A DNA stretch of 64,000 nt from Mycobacterium sp. DL440 (GCF_011745145.1 NZ_CP050191.1:3266084-3330083); one strand, 5' to 3'. Numbered from the stretch's first letter, positions 34,742 through 43,371 are shown. A program made the numbers and translations. Notes: generated from the sequence alone by a model not told the origin.

Positions 34742-36430
34742 TCATGACACCCGACGACGAACCTCGCCTGAGCGGATCGCCGAGCGGAACATCGGTCCGA
34801 CCACGCCGGCGAGCTGGTCCGGGGTGGAGATCGTGGCGTGCGCTGCGCTACCGAAAACCCGGCGCAACGAGTCGACATCCGTGCTGGCACCGATGGTCAG
34901 GCACACACATCCGGTCCCCCGGCGCCGAGCCTCGATCAGGGCACGCCTGGCATCGGCGGCTCCGTAGGGCCGCTCGTAGCCGTGGTCATAGGCCAGCCCG
35001 TCGGACAGCACGACCAACAGCCGCCGCGACGTGCCACCACGCTCCTCCAACACCGCCGAACCATGCCGGATGGCCGCCCCGAGTCGCGAGTACGCACCGG
35101 GTTCCAGGCTGTTCAGCCGCCGGATCACCTGCGCATCGAGGTGATCGTCGAACCGCTTCACCGGAACCATCGTCACCGATGAGCGCCCCTGGGAGTAGTA
35201 GGCGTACAGCGATACCCGGTCACCCAGGTCGTGCAGCGCAACCATCAGGTGGGCTACCGCCGTGCGCTGCTGCTGGTGCACCGTGCGCCCGACGGTGCCC
35301 GGCTCCGCGGTCGAGCCCGACACATCCAACAGCAGCAGCACCGACAGGTCCCGCCGGCGTCGCAGACTGTCGAGGTAGACGGCCTCGTCGGGCACCGACC
35401 CGGCGCGGACTTCGACCCGCGCTTCGATGGCGGCATCGATGTCGATGTCGTCACCCTGGGGCTGACGATGACGACGATGTAGGCCCATGCCCAGGCGCGC
35501 CAGCGGGCGCCGCACACTGATCGCATCTTCGATCTGCTGGGTGGCGTGCGCCTTGATCTGCGGGTCGGCCTCACGGACAGTGCACCAGTCGAGCCGATAG
35601 GTCTTACGTTCGGCGTCCCATTCCGGATACTTCACACCTTCTGTCTTGATGTCGACGATCTCCTCCGACGACGCCGTCGCCAGCGATGACACCGCGTGCA
35701 GCCCACGCTTCGTCGAGTTGGTGCGATGCGTCGGGGAGTCGGCGCCGGGCGGTCCCCCGCCGCTGCCGCCGGTCTTGCGTGCCGAGGACAACAGTTTCTT
35801 CAGCCATTTGCCGAGGGCACCGCCGCCACCGACGGGGCTGGAGAACAGATCGGGATCATCGGAGTCGTCGACGTTGTCTTCGCCTAATTCCTCGAGCTCC
35901 TGGGCGCCGCGCCGTCGCGGCACATGGCCCGCCGATTCCTGATCGTCCCGCTTGGCCGCCACCGCGCACGCGGTCACGATCTTCTTGGCGTGGATCGCAC
36001 CGAAACACGGTGGCGGATCTGCCACTGCATTCCGTCCACGCGCGATCTCGAGGGATGCCACGGCCGAATCGCTACGCTCGCCCATTCCTCGATCAGCCAG
36101 CGCGCCAAGGGAACCCGGCAACAGGGCGTTGTTGGCCAACAGCGCCCGGTGCCCCTCGACGGCCAGGTAGCGGTTGGCCAGCCGCCGATGGCGGACCAGG
36201 GCACCGACAACTTCCGGGTCCAGGCTGCCCGCGGCGATCAGCGACGCCTGCACGGCTACCGATTCGATCTGCGCGCGCGCCGACATCGAGGGGTCGACGA
36301 ACACGGTCTGGCCGTCGGTCCACGGCGGCGTGCCCGCGCCGGCTGCAGCCACGGCAACCGGTCGGGCCGCGAGCGCGGACGCCAGCATGCTCAGTCCGGA
36401 GCGCCGCTCACCCTGACTGCCGTCGGACAC
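34742..36430 (-). CDS. NorD/CbbO-type VWA-domain protein, partner of the AAA+ ATPase
   Basis: 562 residues from GTG 36430, chosen because GGAGG lies just upstream and the longer frame contains operator site 36466. The N-terminal helical domain (1-165) is followed by an acidic and Gly-rich linker (170-240) and a C-terminal VWA domain (about 360-550) with the MIDAS motif DVSGS at 369-373 and SDGLAYDHGY later. This is the NorD plan. The pair should remodel a metalloenzyme in the cytosol. Divergent from the SDR at 36552. Confidence 0.88.
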   Translation of the reverse strand: MSDGSQGERRSGLSMLASALAARPVAVAAAGAGTPPWTDGQTVFVDPSMSARAQIESVAVQASLIAAGSLDPEVVGALVRHRRLANRYLAVEGHRALLANNALLPGSLGALADRGMGERSDSAVASLEIARGRNAVADPPPCFGAIHAKKIVTACAVAAKRDDQESAGHVPRRRGAQELEELGEDNVDDSDDPDLFSSPVGGGGALGKWLKKLLSSARKTGGSGGGPPGADSPTHRTNSTKRGLHAVSSLATASSEEIVDIKTEGVKYPEWDAERKTYRLDWCTVREADPQIKAHATQQIEDAISVRRPLARLGMGLHRRHRQPQGDDIDIDAAIEARVEVRAGSVPDEAVYLDSLRRRRDLSVLLLLDVSGSTAEPGTVGRTVHQQQRTAVAHLMVALHDLGDRVSLYAYYSQGRSSVTMVPVKRFDDHLDAQVIRRLNSLEPGAYSRLGAAIRHGSAVLEERGGTSRRLLVVLSDGLAYDHGYERPYGAADARRALIEARRRGTGCVCLTIGASTDVDSLRRVFGSAAHATISTPDQLAGVVGPMFRSAIRSGEVRRRVS

Positions 36431-36465
36431 CCGACCACCTCCGCACTCACCAGGTTCGACTGTTT

Positions 36466-36481
36466 GACCAAATATCTGTTC
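36466..36481. promoter_or_regulatory. Operator-like site 3 of the NorQ/AveC block
   Basis: GACCAAATATCTGTTC in the 121-base divergent region between the VWA gene (start 36430) and the SDR/tandem-TetR operon (start 36552). Best-centred copy of the motif; it could control both directions, including the regulator's own operon. Confidence 0.5.
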
Positions 36482-36551
36482 CACCGTAGAGTTCGGCCCG
36501 ACTAGAGTCAATCAACCGCCTTGATGGGCGCGAATCAGCGAGGAGTGCAAC

Positions 36552-37532
36552 ATGATCGACTTCGCCGGCCAGGTTGCCGTGGTGACCGGCGCCGGACGCG
36601 GACTGGGCCGGCTTTACGCCATCGATCTGGCTCGCCGGGGGGCGTCCGTGGTCGTCAACGACATCGGCGGCTCCATGGGAGGAGTCGGTACGGACACCAG
36701 CGTCGCCGACCAAGTGGTCGAGGAAATCAAGAAAGCGGGCGGACGGGCAGTCGCGTCCTACGATTCGGTGGACTGTGCCGAAGGTGGCCAGGCGATCGTC
36801 GACTCGGCGATCGAGAGCTTCGGCCGACTCGACGCCGTGGTCAGCAACGCGGGCATCTTCAACAGCATTCCGTTCGAACAACTCAGCGCCGATGACTGGC
36901 GACACATGCTGCGGGTGCATCTCGACGGCGGCTTCTACCTCAGCCGGCCCGCATACCAGGTGATGATGCAGCAGTCCTACGGGCGTTTCGTTTTCATCTC
37001 GTCGTCGGCAGGCAATTTCGGTCAGCCGATGGAGGCTCATTACGCGGCGGCCAAAACCGGACTCGTCGGGCTGTCCAACGTCATCGCCATCGAAGGCGCG
37101 GCGCACGGCATCAGCTCGAATACCGTACTGCCCACCGGCTTTTCACGAATGGTCACCGAGACAGTCGGCGATGAGAAGTTCCTGGCCGAGTCAGGCTTCA
37201 TGCAAGCCATTCGACCCGAACTCGTCGTGCCGCTGGTGACCTTCCTCGCAAGCAGAGGCTGTACCTTCACTCACCGCAATTACTCGGCGTGCGCCGGACG
37301 GTACGCACGGGTCTTCGTCGGGCTGAGCGATGGCTGGCTGGCGGGCGCGGGCAGTGAGCCTGCCGCGGAGGACATCGAGAAGCACCTGGACGAAATATCC
37401 TCCACCGACAAGTTCATCGTGCCGGACTCGATCGTCGACGAGGTACTGCAGGTGTGTGACCGACGAGGTGTCAGCGCCATGCCAGACAACGCCGATGTCG
37501 CGTTTCCGGAGACCCGAGTTGCGGGTCGGTAG
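36552..37532 (+). CDS. SDR-family oxidoreductase (MFE-2/HSD17B4-like)
   Basis: 326 residues. TGAGRGLGRLYA at 13-24, VNDIGGSMGG, NAGIF, ISSSAGNFGQ, and YAAAK (Tyr-x-x-x-Lys); then a C-terminal extension from about residue 210 with TFLASRGC and an acidic helical end. The first half resembles the hydroxyacyl-CoA dehydrogenase part of peroxisomal-type multifunctional enzyme 2, so a 3-hydroxyacyl-CoA or similar substrate is plausible. Preceded by GAGGAGTGC. Probably co-transcribed with the tandem TetR 43 bases downstream. Confidence 0.87.
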   Translation: MIDFAGQVAVVTGAGRGLGRLYAIDLARRGASVVVNDIGGSMGGVGTDTSVADQVVEEIKKAGGRAVASYDSVDCAEGGQAIVDSAIESFGRLDAVVSNAGIFNSIPFEQLSADDWRHMLRVHLDGGFYLSRPAYQVMMQQSYGRFVFISSSAGNFGQPMEAHYAAAKTGLVGLSNVIAIEGAAHGISSNTVLPTGFSRMVTETVGDEKFLAESGFMQAIRPELVVPLVTFLASRGCTFTHRNYSACAGRYARVFVGLSDGWLAGAGSEPAAEDIEKHLDEISSTDKFIVPDSIVDEVLQVCDRRGVSAMPDNADVAFPETRVAGR

Positions 37533-37575
37533 GATCGGTTGCCGGTCCCGTATCGGCGATGACTAAGGAGCAGCG

Positions 37576-38913
37576 ATGGCCGACGCCGTAGGGCGAAACT
37601 CCAAACGCGGCCGCCCCGCGGGCAAGAAACGCCCGGTCGCTGCGAAGCTCACCGTCGTCGCCGGCTCAGCGCCCGTCGATCTCACGCGCCGCACCGAGAT
37701 CCTCAAGACCGCGAACTCCGTCATCGCCACCACCGGCCTTCGTAGCTCGCTGCAACAGATCGCCGACGCGGCAGGCATTCTCGCGGGCAGCCTCTATCAC
37801 CACTTCGAATCGAAGGAAGCCATCCTCGTCGAGCTGATCCGGCTCTATCACGCTGACCTGGATCGCGTCGGCGAGCTCGCTTTGCAACGCCTCGACGAGG
37901 CTGACCCGCGCCCCGCCTCCGAACAGATCACCGCACTTGGATGCGAAATCGCCCGTTGCGCGGTGGACCATCGAGCCGCCCTGCAGATGTCCTTCTACGA
38001 GGGGCCCAGCAACGACTCCGAGCTCATCGAGTTGACTGCCCGCCAACCCACGAAGATCCAGGCAGCGATGCTGCAGGCGCTGCATGCCGGCCGCCGCGGC
38101 GGCGACATCCGCTCCGATGTCGACCTTCCCACCCTGGCCGACCGTCTCTGCCAGAGCATGTTGCACGTCGGCCTCGACGTGATCCGGCACAACGCCTCGA
38201 CCGACACAGTGGCCACCTTGAAGTGCCGGATAGCTCTGGAAGGTCTCGCCGCCGATCCCCCCTCCGACAGGGATCTGGATCGGTCCAACGCCTTCGCGGC
38301 CGCCCAAGCAGTCGTCAAGAGCTGGGACGATGTCGAAGACGACGCCGACCTCAAGGCCGCCCACGTGCGGGCGGTGGCCCGAACGGAGTTCGGACGCCGC
38401 GGCTATGAGATGACGACCATTCGCGACATCGCGTCCGCCGCGGGATTGGGTACCGGAACCGTCTACCGGATCATCGGCTCGAAAGACGAGCTGCTGATGT
38501 CGATCATGCTGGAGTTCGGTCGAAAGGTCGGTGGTGCATGGACCGACATCGTCCACGCGGACTCCACGACCGTGGAGAAGCTCGATGCGCTGAGCTGGCT
38601 GAACATCAATGCACTCGACCAGTTCCCCGACGAGTTCCGCATCCAGCTGGCGTGGCTACGCCAATCACCTCCGGACTCGGCCAACCCCGCATGGTCCTTC
38701 ACCACCCGTATCCGTCAGATGAAAGCTCTTCTTTCCGAAGGAATCCGAGACGGCGAGATACACATCAAGAGGGCGGGCGCGGACATGCTGACCCGCTGCA
38801 TCATCGGTGAGCAGTGGATCCCTGAGAACATCCTCCAGGAGATCGGTACGCGGAACGCGTTGATCCTCGCTCGCGACACCGTGTTGCGGGGCGTCGCCGT
38901 CCGCGGATCCTGA
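37576..38913 (+). CDS. Double TetR-domain transcriptional regulator
   Basis: 445 residues, about twice the normal TetR length, with two complete DNA-binding heads. HTH1 is at about 57-77 (SLQQIADAAGILAGSLYHHF) and HTH2 at about 275-298 (TIRDIASAAGLGTGTVYRII), each followed by a helical ligand-type domain. A basic N-terminal tail (RNSKRGRPAGKKRP) may add DNA contacts. GGAGC precedes the ATG at 37576. As the only regulator among the four GACCWAATATYTGTTC-like sites, it is the best candidate to bind them. Mycobacterial Mce3R is a known tandem TetR controlling lipid genes; orthology is not claimed. Confidence 0.92.
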   Translation: MADAVGRNSKRGRPAGKKRPVAAKLTVVAGSAPVDLTRRTEILKTANSVIATTGLRSSLQQIADAAGILAGSLYHHFESKEAILVELIRLYHADLDRVGELALQRLDEADPRPASEQITALGCEIARCAVDHRAALQMSFYEGPSNDSELIELTARQPTKIQAAMLQALHAGRRGGDIRSDVDLPTLADRLCQSMLHVGLDVIRHNASTDTVATLKCRIALEGLAADPPSDRDLDRSNAFAAAQAVVKSWDDVEDDADLKAAHVRAVARTEFGRRGYEMTTIRDIASAAGLGTGTVYRIIGSKDELLMSIMLEFGRKVGGAWTDIVHADSTTVEKLDALSWLNINALDQFPDEFRIQLAWLRQSPPDSANPAWSFTTRIRQMKALLSEGIRDGEIHIKRAGADMLTRCIIGEQWIPENILQEIGTRNALILARDTVLRGVAVRGS

Positions 38914-38938
38914 CCACATCTCGCTGCTTGGGCCGTTT

Positions 38939-40021
38939 TCAGTCGAATGCATACCGCGGCAACGTATTCGGGATATCAAGCGAGCTCAACAGGCCTGTGG
39001 GTGCGTCGACCACGTAGGGAATCGCGTTGACTACGCGCATGGCGGTTGCCGCCATCGCCGCCCGCCCTGCACCGTCCCCTTCGGACGCCCCCAGGTTCAT
39101 CGCGCAGTGGATATCGGGATCACCGTCGATATCCACCCGGTAGGTGGCGTCGAACTCCGACGCCGGCCAATCGGGTGCGACGTCACGTGACATCCGGATG
39201 ATGTGCTCGATCACGATGGCCTCCCGGCCGTTCACCACGCCGGCCGCACGGGTGGAAACCGCACCGCAGGTGCCCGCCGGGATGGTTCCGAATGCCACCT
39301 CGATATCCCGGTCGGTGGTACGCCGGCCGAGCGATCCGCGAACCTCGGACACCGCCGCGCCGAGTGCATTGGCAATCAGGTAAATCGGCGCCTTCCAGGC
39401 CATCTCGATGAATCCGGGCGTCTTGAGCATCGGTTCGAAGTCCAGCGGACGCCCGAATCCCATGCCATCCATCATCACGTCGGCAACCGGATAGTGATCG
39501 TTGAGGGAAACCTCGGTGACCGTGAGGCGGTCGATATTCTTTGATTGGGTCGCCAGCATCAGCGCAAGCTGGTCCGAACCGAATCCAGGAAAGACACCCG
39601 ACGCATAGAACGAGGAGCCACCGGACTTGGCCGCGGCTTCCAACTGGCTGCGCCACTCGGCTGAATAGTAGGCCGGCGGGTATACCAGGCCGGTCGATGT
39701 TGTTGACACCACGTTGATTCCGGCGTGCAACAGCCGCACGTAGTCCGGCACCGCCGCGGCGTCGCGATCGGGCCCACTTGCCGCGTACACCACACAGTCA
39801 GGTGCCAACGCGATGAGGGCGTCGACGTCATCGGTAGCGGGCACGCCGAGCGGCCTGCCCCCGGACAGGACACCTGCGTCCTGCCCGACCTTGGCGGCCG
39901 AGTGCACCCACACCCCTACCAGTTCGAGGTCCGGCCGCCGGGCGATCGCGTCGATCGCTATCGACCCGACGCCGCCGGTGGACCAGACGACGGCCCGCAA
40001 AGGTCGCAAAGGCATTGTCAC
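38939..40021 (-). CDS. NAD(P)-dependent DapB-like (dihydrodipicolinate-reductase-fold) oxidoreductase
   Basis: 360 residues from GTG 40021 (GAGGAG seven bases upstream). N-terminal Rossmann fold LRAVVWSTGGVGSIAIDAI with a GxGxxG-like turn, then DCVVYAASGPD and NVVSTTSTG, as in the DapB/amine-dehydrogenase-like family frequent in mycobacteria. The C-terminal part is the substrate domain. It follows the LLM gene by 26 bases in the same operon. The substrate is unknown; members are annotated variously as amine dehydrogenase or dihydrodipicolinate-reductase-like. Confidence 0.8.
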   Translation of the reverse strand: MTMPLRPLRAVVWSTGGVGSIAIDAIARRPDLELVGVWVHSAAKVGQDAGVLSGGRPLGVPATDDVDALIALAPDCVVYAASGPDRDAAAVPDYVRLLHAGINVVSTTSTGLVYPPAYYSAEWRSQLEAAAKSGGSSFYASGVFPGFGSDQLALMLATQSKNIDRLTVTEVSLNDHYPVADVMMDGMGFGRPLDFEPMLKTPGFIEMAWKAPIYLIANALGAAVSEVRGSLGRRTTDRDIEVAFGTIPAGTCGAVSTRAAGVVNGREAIVIEHIIRMSRDVAPDWPASEFDATYRVDIDGDPDIHCAMNLGASEGDGAGRAAMAATAMRVVNAIPYVVDAPTGLLSSLDIPNTLPRYAFD

Positions 40022-40047
40022 TCTTGGCTCCTCATCATCTACATACG

Positions 40048-41016
40048 TCATGCATGTTCAGATACCGTGACGGCCCGGTCGAGGTATGGCCATGCCATTT
40101 CCGGTGGCAACCCGGCGCAGAGCGGCAGCAGCGGCAGCGGTCTGCCGCCGCGGATGTAGCCGGCGGCCTCGTCGACGGTCAGGATCCGATAGGGGCCGCC
40201 GGCCTGCCGCAGCGCCGCCACGGTGTCGGCACGTGAGATGCTGGCGACCGAGTCGTCAGTTTTCCGATAAGCGGCGGCGGTGACGGCATCGTGAAGAAGA
40301 AAGGGTCCCAATTCATCCCATGCCCGGTCTACGTCGTCGGCCACGAATATCGCAGTGGGTGCGTCGGCAACAGGAAACTGGACCACGCCGGGTTCGTGGC
40401 CGTTGGCCCGGCACTCAGCGTCATAGAACTCCTTGAGCCCCGGTGTTGCCGTCTGCGAGATGAATCCGAGGCCGTGCCGCGCCGCCCGTCGCGCGGCGGC
40501 CCGGGTACCTCCCGCGATGAGCAGGTGGGGTCCGGATGCACTCGCGGGGCCGGGCGTCACCGTGATCCGCCGGCCGTCATGCTCGACGGTCTCCCCCGCC
40601 AGCAATCGCAGCAGCAGCGCCAACCGCTCATCGGCCACCTTGCCACGCGTGCTCATGTCCACGCCGAAGTGCTCGTACTCCTCGGCACGGTGCCCGACAC
40701 CGAGCGCGTACAAGACCCGGCCGCGGCTGATGAGGTCCAGCGCACAGATCTCCTCAGCGAGCCGTACCGGATCCCAGAATGGAATCGGCACTGCGGCAAG
40801 CAGAATCGAGAGCTGACGCGTACGGGCGGCGATCGCTGCGGCCAGGATGTGCGGAGCGGCGAGATGCCCGTCGGCGGTCCCGTGATGCTCGGACAACACT
40901 GCCATCACCGCACCGCGTGTCTCGGCCCACGCACACATGTCGATGGCAGCGGCGTAGAGGTCACACGTCGATGCCACACCGGCCGGGGCCCGCATGTCGA
41001 AACGCAGGGTGAACAT
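40048..41016 (-). CDS. LLM-class (F420- or flavin-dependent) oxidoreductase
   Basis: 322 residues, luciferase-like TIM barrel. Typical stretches: VLSEHHGTADGHLAAPHI, QLSILLAAVPIPFWDPVRLAEEICALDLIS in several pieces, ALGVGHRAEEYEHFGVD, and LIAGGTRAAARRAARHG. In mycobacteria most such proteins use F420. Preceded by the operator-like site 41030-41045 and the large hairpin 41072-41131, so it begins its own two-gene unit with the DapB-like gene. Confidence 0.88.
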   Translation of the reverse strand: MFTLRFDMRAPAGVASTCDLYAAAIDMCAWAETRGAVMAVLSEHHGTADGHLAAPHILAAAIAARTRQLSILLAAVPIPFWDPVRLAEEICALDLISRGRVLYALGVGHRAEEYEHFGVDMSTRGKVADERLALLLRLLAGETVEHDGRRITVTPGPASASGPHLLIAGGTRAAARRAARHGLGFISQTATPGLKEFYDAECRANGHEPGVVQFPVADAPTAIFVADDVDRAWDELGPFLLHDAVTAAAYRKTDDSVASISRADTVAALRQAGGPYRILTVDEAAGYIRGGRPLPLLPLCAGLPPEMAWPYLDRAVTVSEHA

Positions 41017-41029
41017 CAGAGCCGACAGT

Positions 41030-41045
41030 AACCTAAATTTTGTTC
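41030..41045. promoter_or_regulatory. Operator-like site 4 of the NorQ/AveC block
   Basis: AACCTAAATTTTGTTC, 13 bases before the LLM start, sharing ACCTAA and TTTGTTC with site 1. It is the most divergent copy. Confidence 0.4.
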
Positions 41046-41071
41046 CGCGTCACGGCTGAATGTAAAGCCTG

Positions 41072-41131
41072 GCGAGCAGACGTGAATGTCCCCGAAATCT
41101 GTGGACTTCGGGGACATTCACGTCTGCTCGC
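41072..41131. terminator. Exceptionally long perfect hairpin
   Basis: Bases 41072-41096 pair without a mismatch with 41107-41131: a 25-bp stem with a 10-base loop. It lies 12 bases after the acyl-CoA dehydrogenase stop at 41143 on the minus strand and before the LLM promoter, so it most likely terminates the dehydrogenase operon. The inner part of the stem (GTGAATGTCCCC) recurs at 1263-1275. Confidence 0.75.
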
Positions 41132-41142
41132 GCAAGAAGAGA

Positions 41143-42318
41143 TCAGCGGCGGGGCAGCCCCAATACCTGGGTGGCGATGATGTTGCGCTGGATCTCGGAG
41201 GTGCCACCGGCGATGGTGCCGCCGAAGCTTCGGGCGTAGCGCTCGAACCAGCTGGAGAAATAGTGGTCAAGGTTCATGTGCTCGTACGGACCCGATGTGG
41301 CCGGATGGATCAGCCCGTCGGGGCCGGCCGCGGTCAGCGCGTTCTCGAACGCGTTGCGCTCCGCTTCGGATCCGAACAACTTGAGCACCGACACCGATGC
41401 GGTATCCGCCTCGCCGCGTGAGGCCTTGGCCAGCGCCGCGGATCCCATGGCACGCAAGGCCTGGTAGTCCATGATCGTGGTGGCGTACTGGTCGCGCTCC
41501 AACTCGGTCTTGGGATGGAAGTCGGCCAGCATGTTGTCGATTCGGTCGGCAAAGCCGAGCCACATCATGGTGCGCTCGTGACCGAGCGAGCCGTTGGCCA
41601 CGCCCCAGCCGCCGTTGAGAGGGCCGACCAGGTTTTCGGCCGGCACCCGGGCGTCGGTGAAGAAGACCTCGTTGAAATCGAGGTTCTCCTCGCCCGTCAT
41701 ATCGGCGAACGGCCGGCACACCACCCCGGGGGTGTCGGTCGGGATGATCAGCACGCTGATTCCCTTGTGCTTCGGCGCATCCGGATCGGTGCGCACGAAC
41801 GTCAGCAGGAAGTCGGCGTCGTGAGCACCGGAGGTCCACACCTTCTGGCCGTTGACGACGAAGTGATCGCCATCTTGCACGGCACGGGTACGCAGTGACG
41901 CAAGGTCCGAGCCCGCGCTCGGCTCACTCATACCCAGCGACGCGGTCTTCTCTCCCCGCAGCACCGGCACCGCCCAGCGGTGCTTCTGCTCCTCGGAACC
42001 GAACGTAAGCAGTGACGCCGCAATGATGTTGACGCCCTGCGGGTTGAAGCTGTGATAGATCCGACGGCGGCACAGCTCATCGAGGTGGACGAAAGTCTGC
42101 ACCACGGTGGCGTTGCGCCCACCGAACTCCGGCGGTTGCGCGGGCAGCAACCACCCGTTGTCGAACAGCAGACGCTGCCAGTCGCGGGCCCACTGCGGCA
42201 TGTGCGACACCGAACGGGGCCGCTCCAGTGTGTCGGCCGCAGAAGGCAGATTGGCATCGAGGAATGCCGAGAACTCGGCCCGGAACTCCTCGACGTCGGA
42301 ATCGTATGTCAGCTGCAT
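41143..42318 (-). CDS. Acyl-CoA dehydrogenase, larger subunit of a probable heteromeric pair
   Basis: 391 residues. FAD/substrate motifs LGMSEPSAGSDLASL, NGQKVWTSGAHDADF and the C-terminal signature GGTIAGGTSEIQRNIIATQVLGLPRR (in pieces), as in FadE subunits of sterol side-chain degradation. The smaller subunit gene abuts it (42319-43323). Mycobacterial ChsE-type enzymes are alpha2beta2 heterotetramers of one long and one short subunit that act on bulky steroid-CoA esters; this pair has the same lengths and order, so a bulky or branched acyl-CoA is a likely substrate. Confidence 0.92.
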   Translation of the reverse strand: MQLTYDSDVEEFRAEFSAFLDANLPSAADTLERPRSVSHMPQWARDWQRLLFDNGWLLPAQPPEFGGRNATVVQTFVHLDELCRRRIYHSFNPQGVNIIAASLLTFGSEEQKHRWAVPVLRGEKTASLGMSEPSAGSDLASLRTRAVQDGDHFVVNGQKVWTSGAHDADFLLTFVRTDPDAPKHKGISVLIIPTDTPGVVCRPFADMTGEENLDFNEVFFTDARVPAENLVGPLNGGWGVANGSLGHERTMMWLGFADRIDNMLADFHPKTELERDQYATTIMDYQALRAMGSAALAKASRGEADTASVSVLKLFGSEAERNAFENALTAAGPDGLIHPATSGPYEHMNLDHYFSSWFERYARSFGGTIAGGTSEIQRNIIATQVLGLPRR

Positions 42319-43323
42319 TTACAGTCCCCTGTAGGTCGTGCGGTACTCGGCGGCGATCAACGCGCGGTGCTCGGCAGCGCCGCCCAACAGCAGCTCCCCG
42401 GCCTTGGCCCGCTTGAGCGCGAACTGCACGTCGTTCTCCCAGGTGAAGCCCATCCCACCGAACAACTGCACGCCGTGGCGGAACACCACGGTCTGGCACT
42501 CCCCCGCCGCCGCCTTGGCCATCCTCGCCGCCAGGCGGCGCCGCGGATCGTCTGCAGCGATCGTCAACGCGGCGAAGTACGCCAGCGCACGGGCGCGCTC
42601 GATCGCCACGTGCATGTCGACAGCCTTGTGCTGCACCGCCTGAAACGACCCGATCGCCACGCCGAACTGCTGACGCTGCTTCACATGCTCGAGGACGAGG
42701 TCCAGCGCCCGCTGACAGGCGCCAACCATGGTGATGGCCATACCGGTCAGGGCTAGATGGTGCGCCTTCTCGGTGTCGACGCGCACGCGGTCCGTGTCCT
42801 CGACCTGCACATTCGCGAAGGACATCTCAGCCACATGCAGCACCGGATCGAAGATCTGGCTGCGGCGAACCACCGCCTTGGTGGCGTCCACCAGGAACAC
42901 GCCGGCATCGGTCACCACGGCCAGGTTCTGCGCGCGGTCGCCGTCCAGGACGTGATGGGCGGTCCCGGTAAGCACCCAGCCGGTGGCGTCCCGGTTGGCC
43001 GCCACACCGCTGTACACCGCGGCGCCGGCCTTGGCCGCGTCGAAGCGGTCCCCCGCCAGCGGCGCGTACTGCGACATGGTCGCCAGGTAGGGCGTCAGAT
43101 CCGTGCCCCGACCGAGTTCCTCGAGCACGATCGCCAGCTCGACCGCGTTCTCCGAGTCGGTGAGCTCGGTCCAGCCCTGGTCGATATAGCTCTGCCACAG
43201 CGGTGTCGGATCGACACCCTGTTCGGCCACTTCACGGACCAGCGTGGCCGGGCACTGCTTGGTCACCGCATCGCGCACGGTTTCCTGCCATAGCCGCTGA
43301 TCGGCATCGAATTCGAGTAGCAC
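42319..43323 (-). CDS. Acyl-CoA dehydrogenase, smaller subunit
   Basis: 334 residues, shorter than a standalone acyl-CoA dehydrogenase (about 380). N-terminal LLEFDADQRLWQETVRDAV, middle beta domain degenerate, and the C-terminal helical bundle with FGVAIGSFQAVQHKAVDMH and LFGGMGFTWENDV. These fit the short partner of a ChsE-like heterotetramer. Its stop directly abuts the ATG of the larger subunit. First gene of the operon; the promoter region holds the dyad at 43357-43371. Confidence 0.9.
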   Translation of the reverse strand: MLLEFDADQRLWQETVRDAVTKQCPATLVREVAEQGVDPTPLWQSYIDQGWTELTDSENAVELAIVLEELGRGTDLTPYLATMSQYAPLAGDRFDAAKAGAAVYSGVAANRDATGWVLTGTAHHVLDGDRAQNLAVVTDAGVFLVDATKAVVRRSQIFDPVLHVAEMSFANVQVEDTDRVRVDTEKAHHLALTGMAITMVGACQRALDLVLEHVKQRQQFGVAIGSFQAVQHKAVDMHVAIERARALAYFAALTIAADDPRRRLAARMAKAAAGECQTVVFRHGVQLFGGMGFTWENDVQFALKRAKAGELLLGGAAEHRALIAAEYRTTYRGL

Positions 43324-43356
43324 CCGCCGCCTCCTGCTGCACTGTTACGTCGAAAG

Positions 43357-43371
43357 GAGAATAACATTCTC
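43357..43371. promoter_or_regulatory. GAGAAT-N3-ATTCTC dyad before the acyl-CoA dehydrogenase operon
   Basis: GAGAATAACATTCTC, perfectly symmetric, 34 bases upstream of the gene starting at 43323. A similar dyad with the same spacing sits at 43480 before the divergent amidohydrolase operon, so one regulator may serve both. Confidence 0.5.

Noticed and set aside
36431..36511. N-terminal extension of the VWA protein
   Set aside because: The extra 27 codons contain the operator-like site and lack a ribosome site; GTG 36430 with GGAGG upstream is better.
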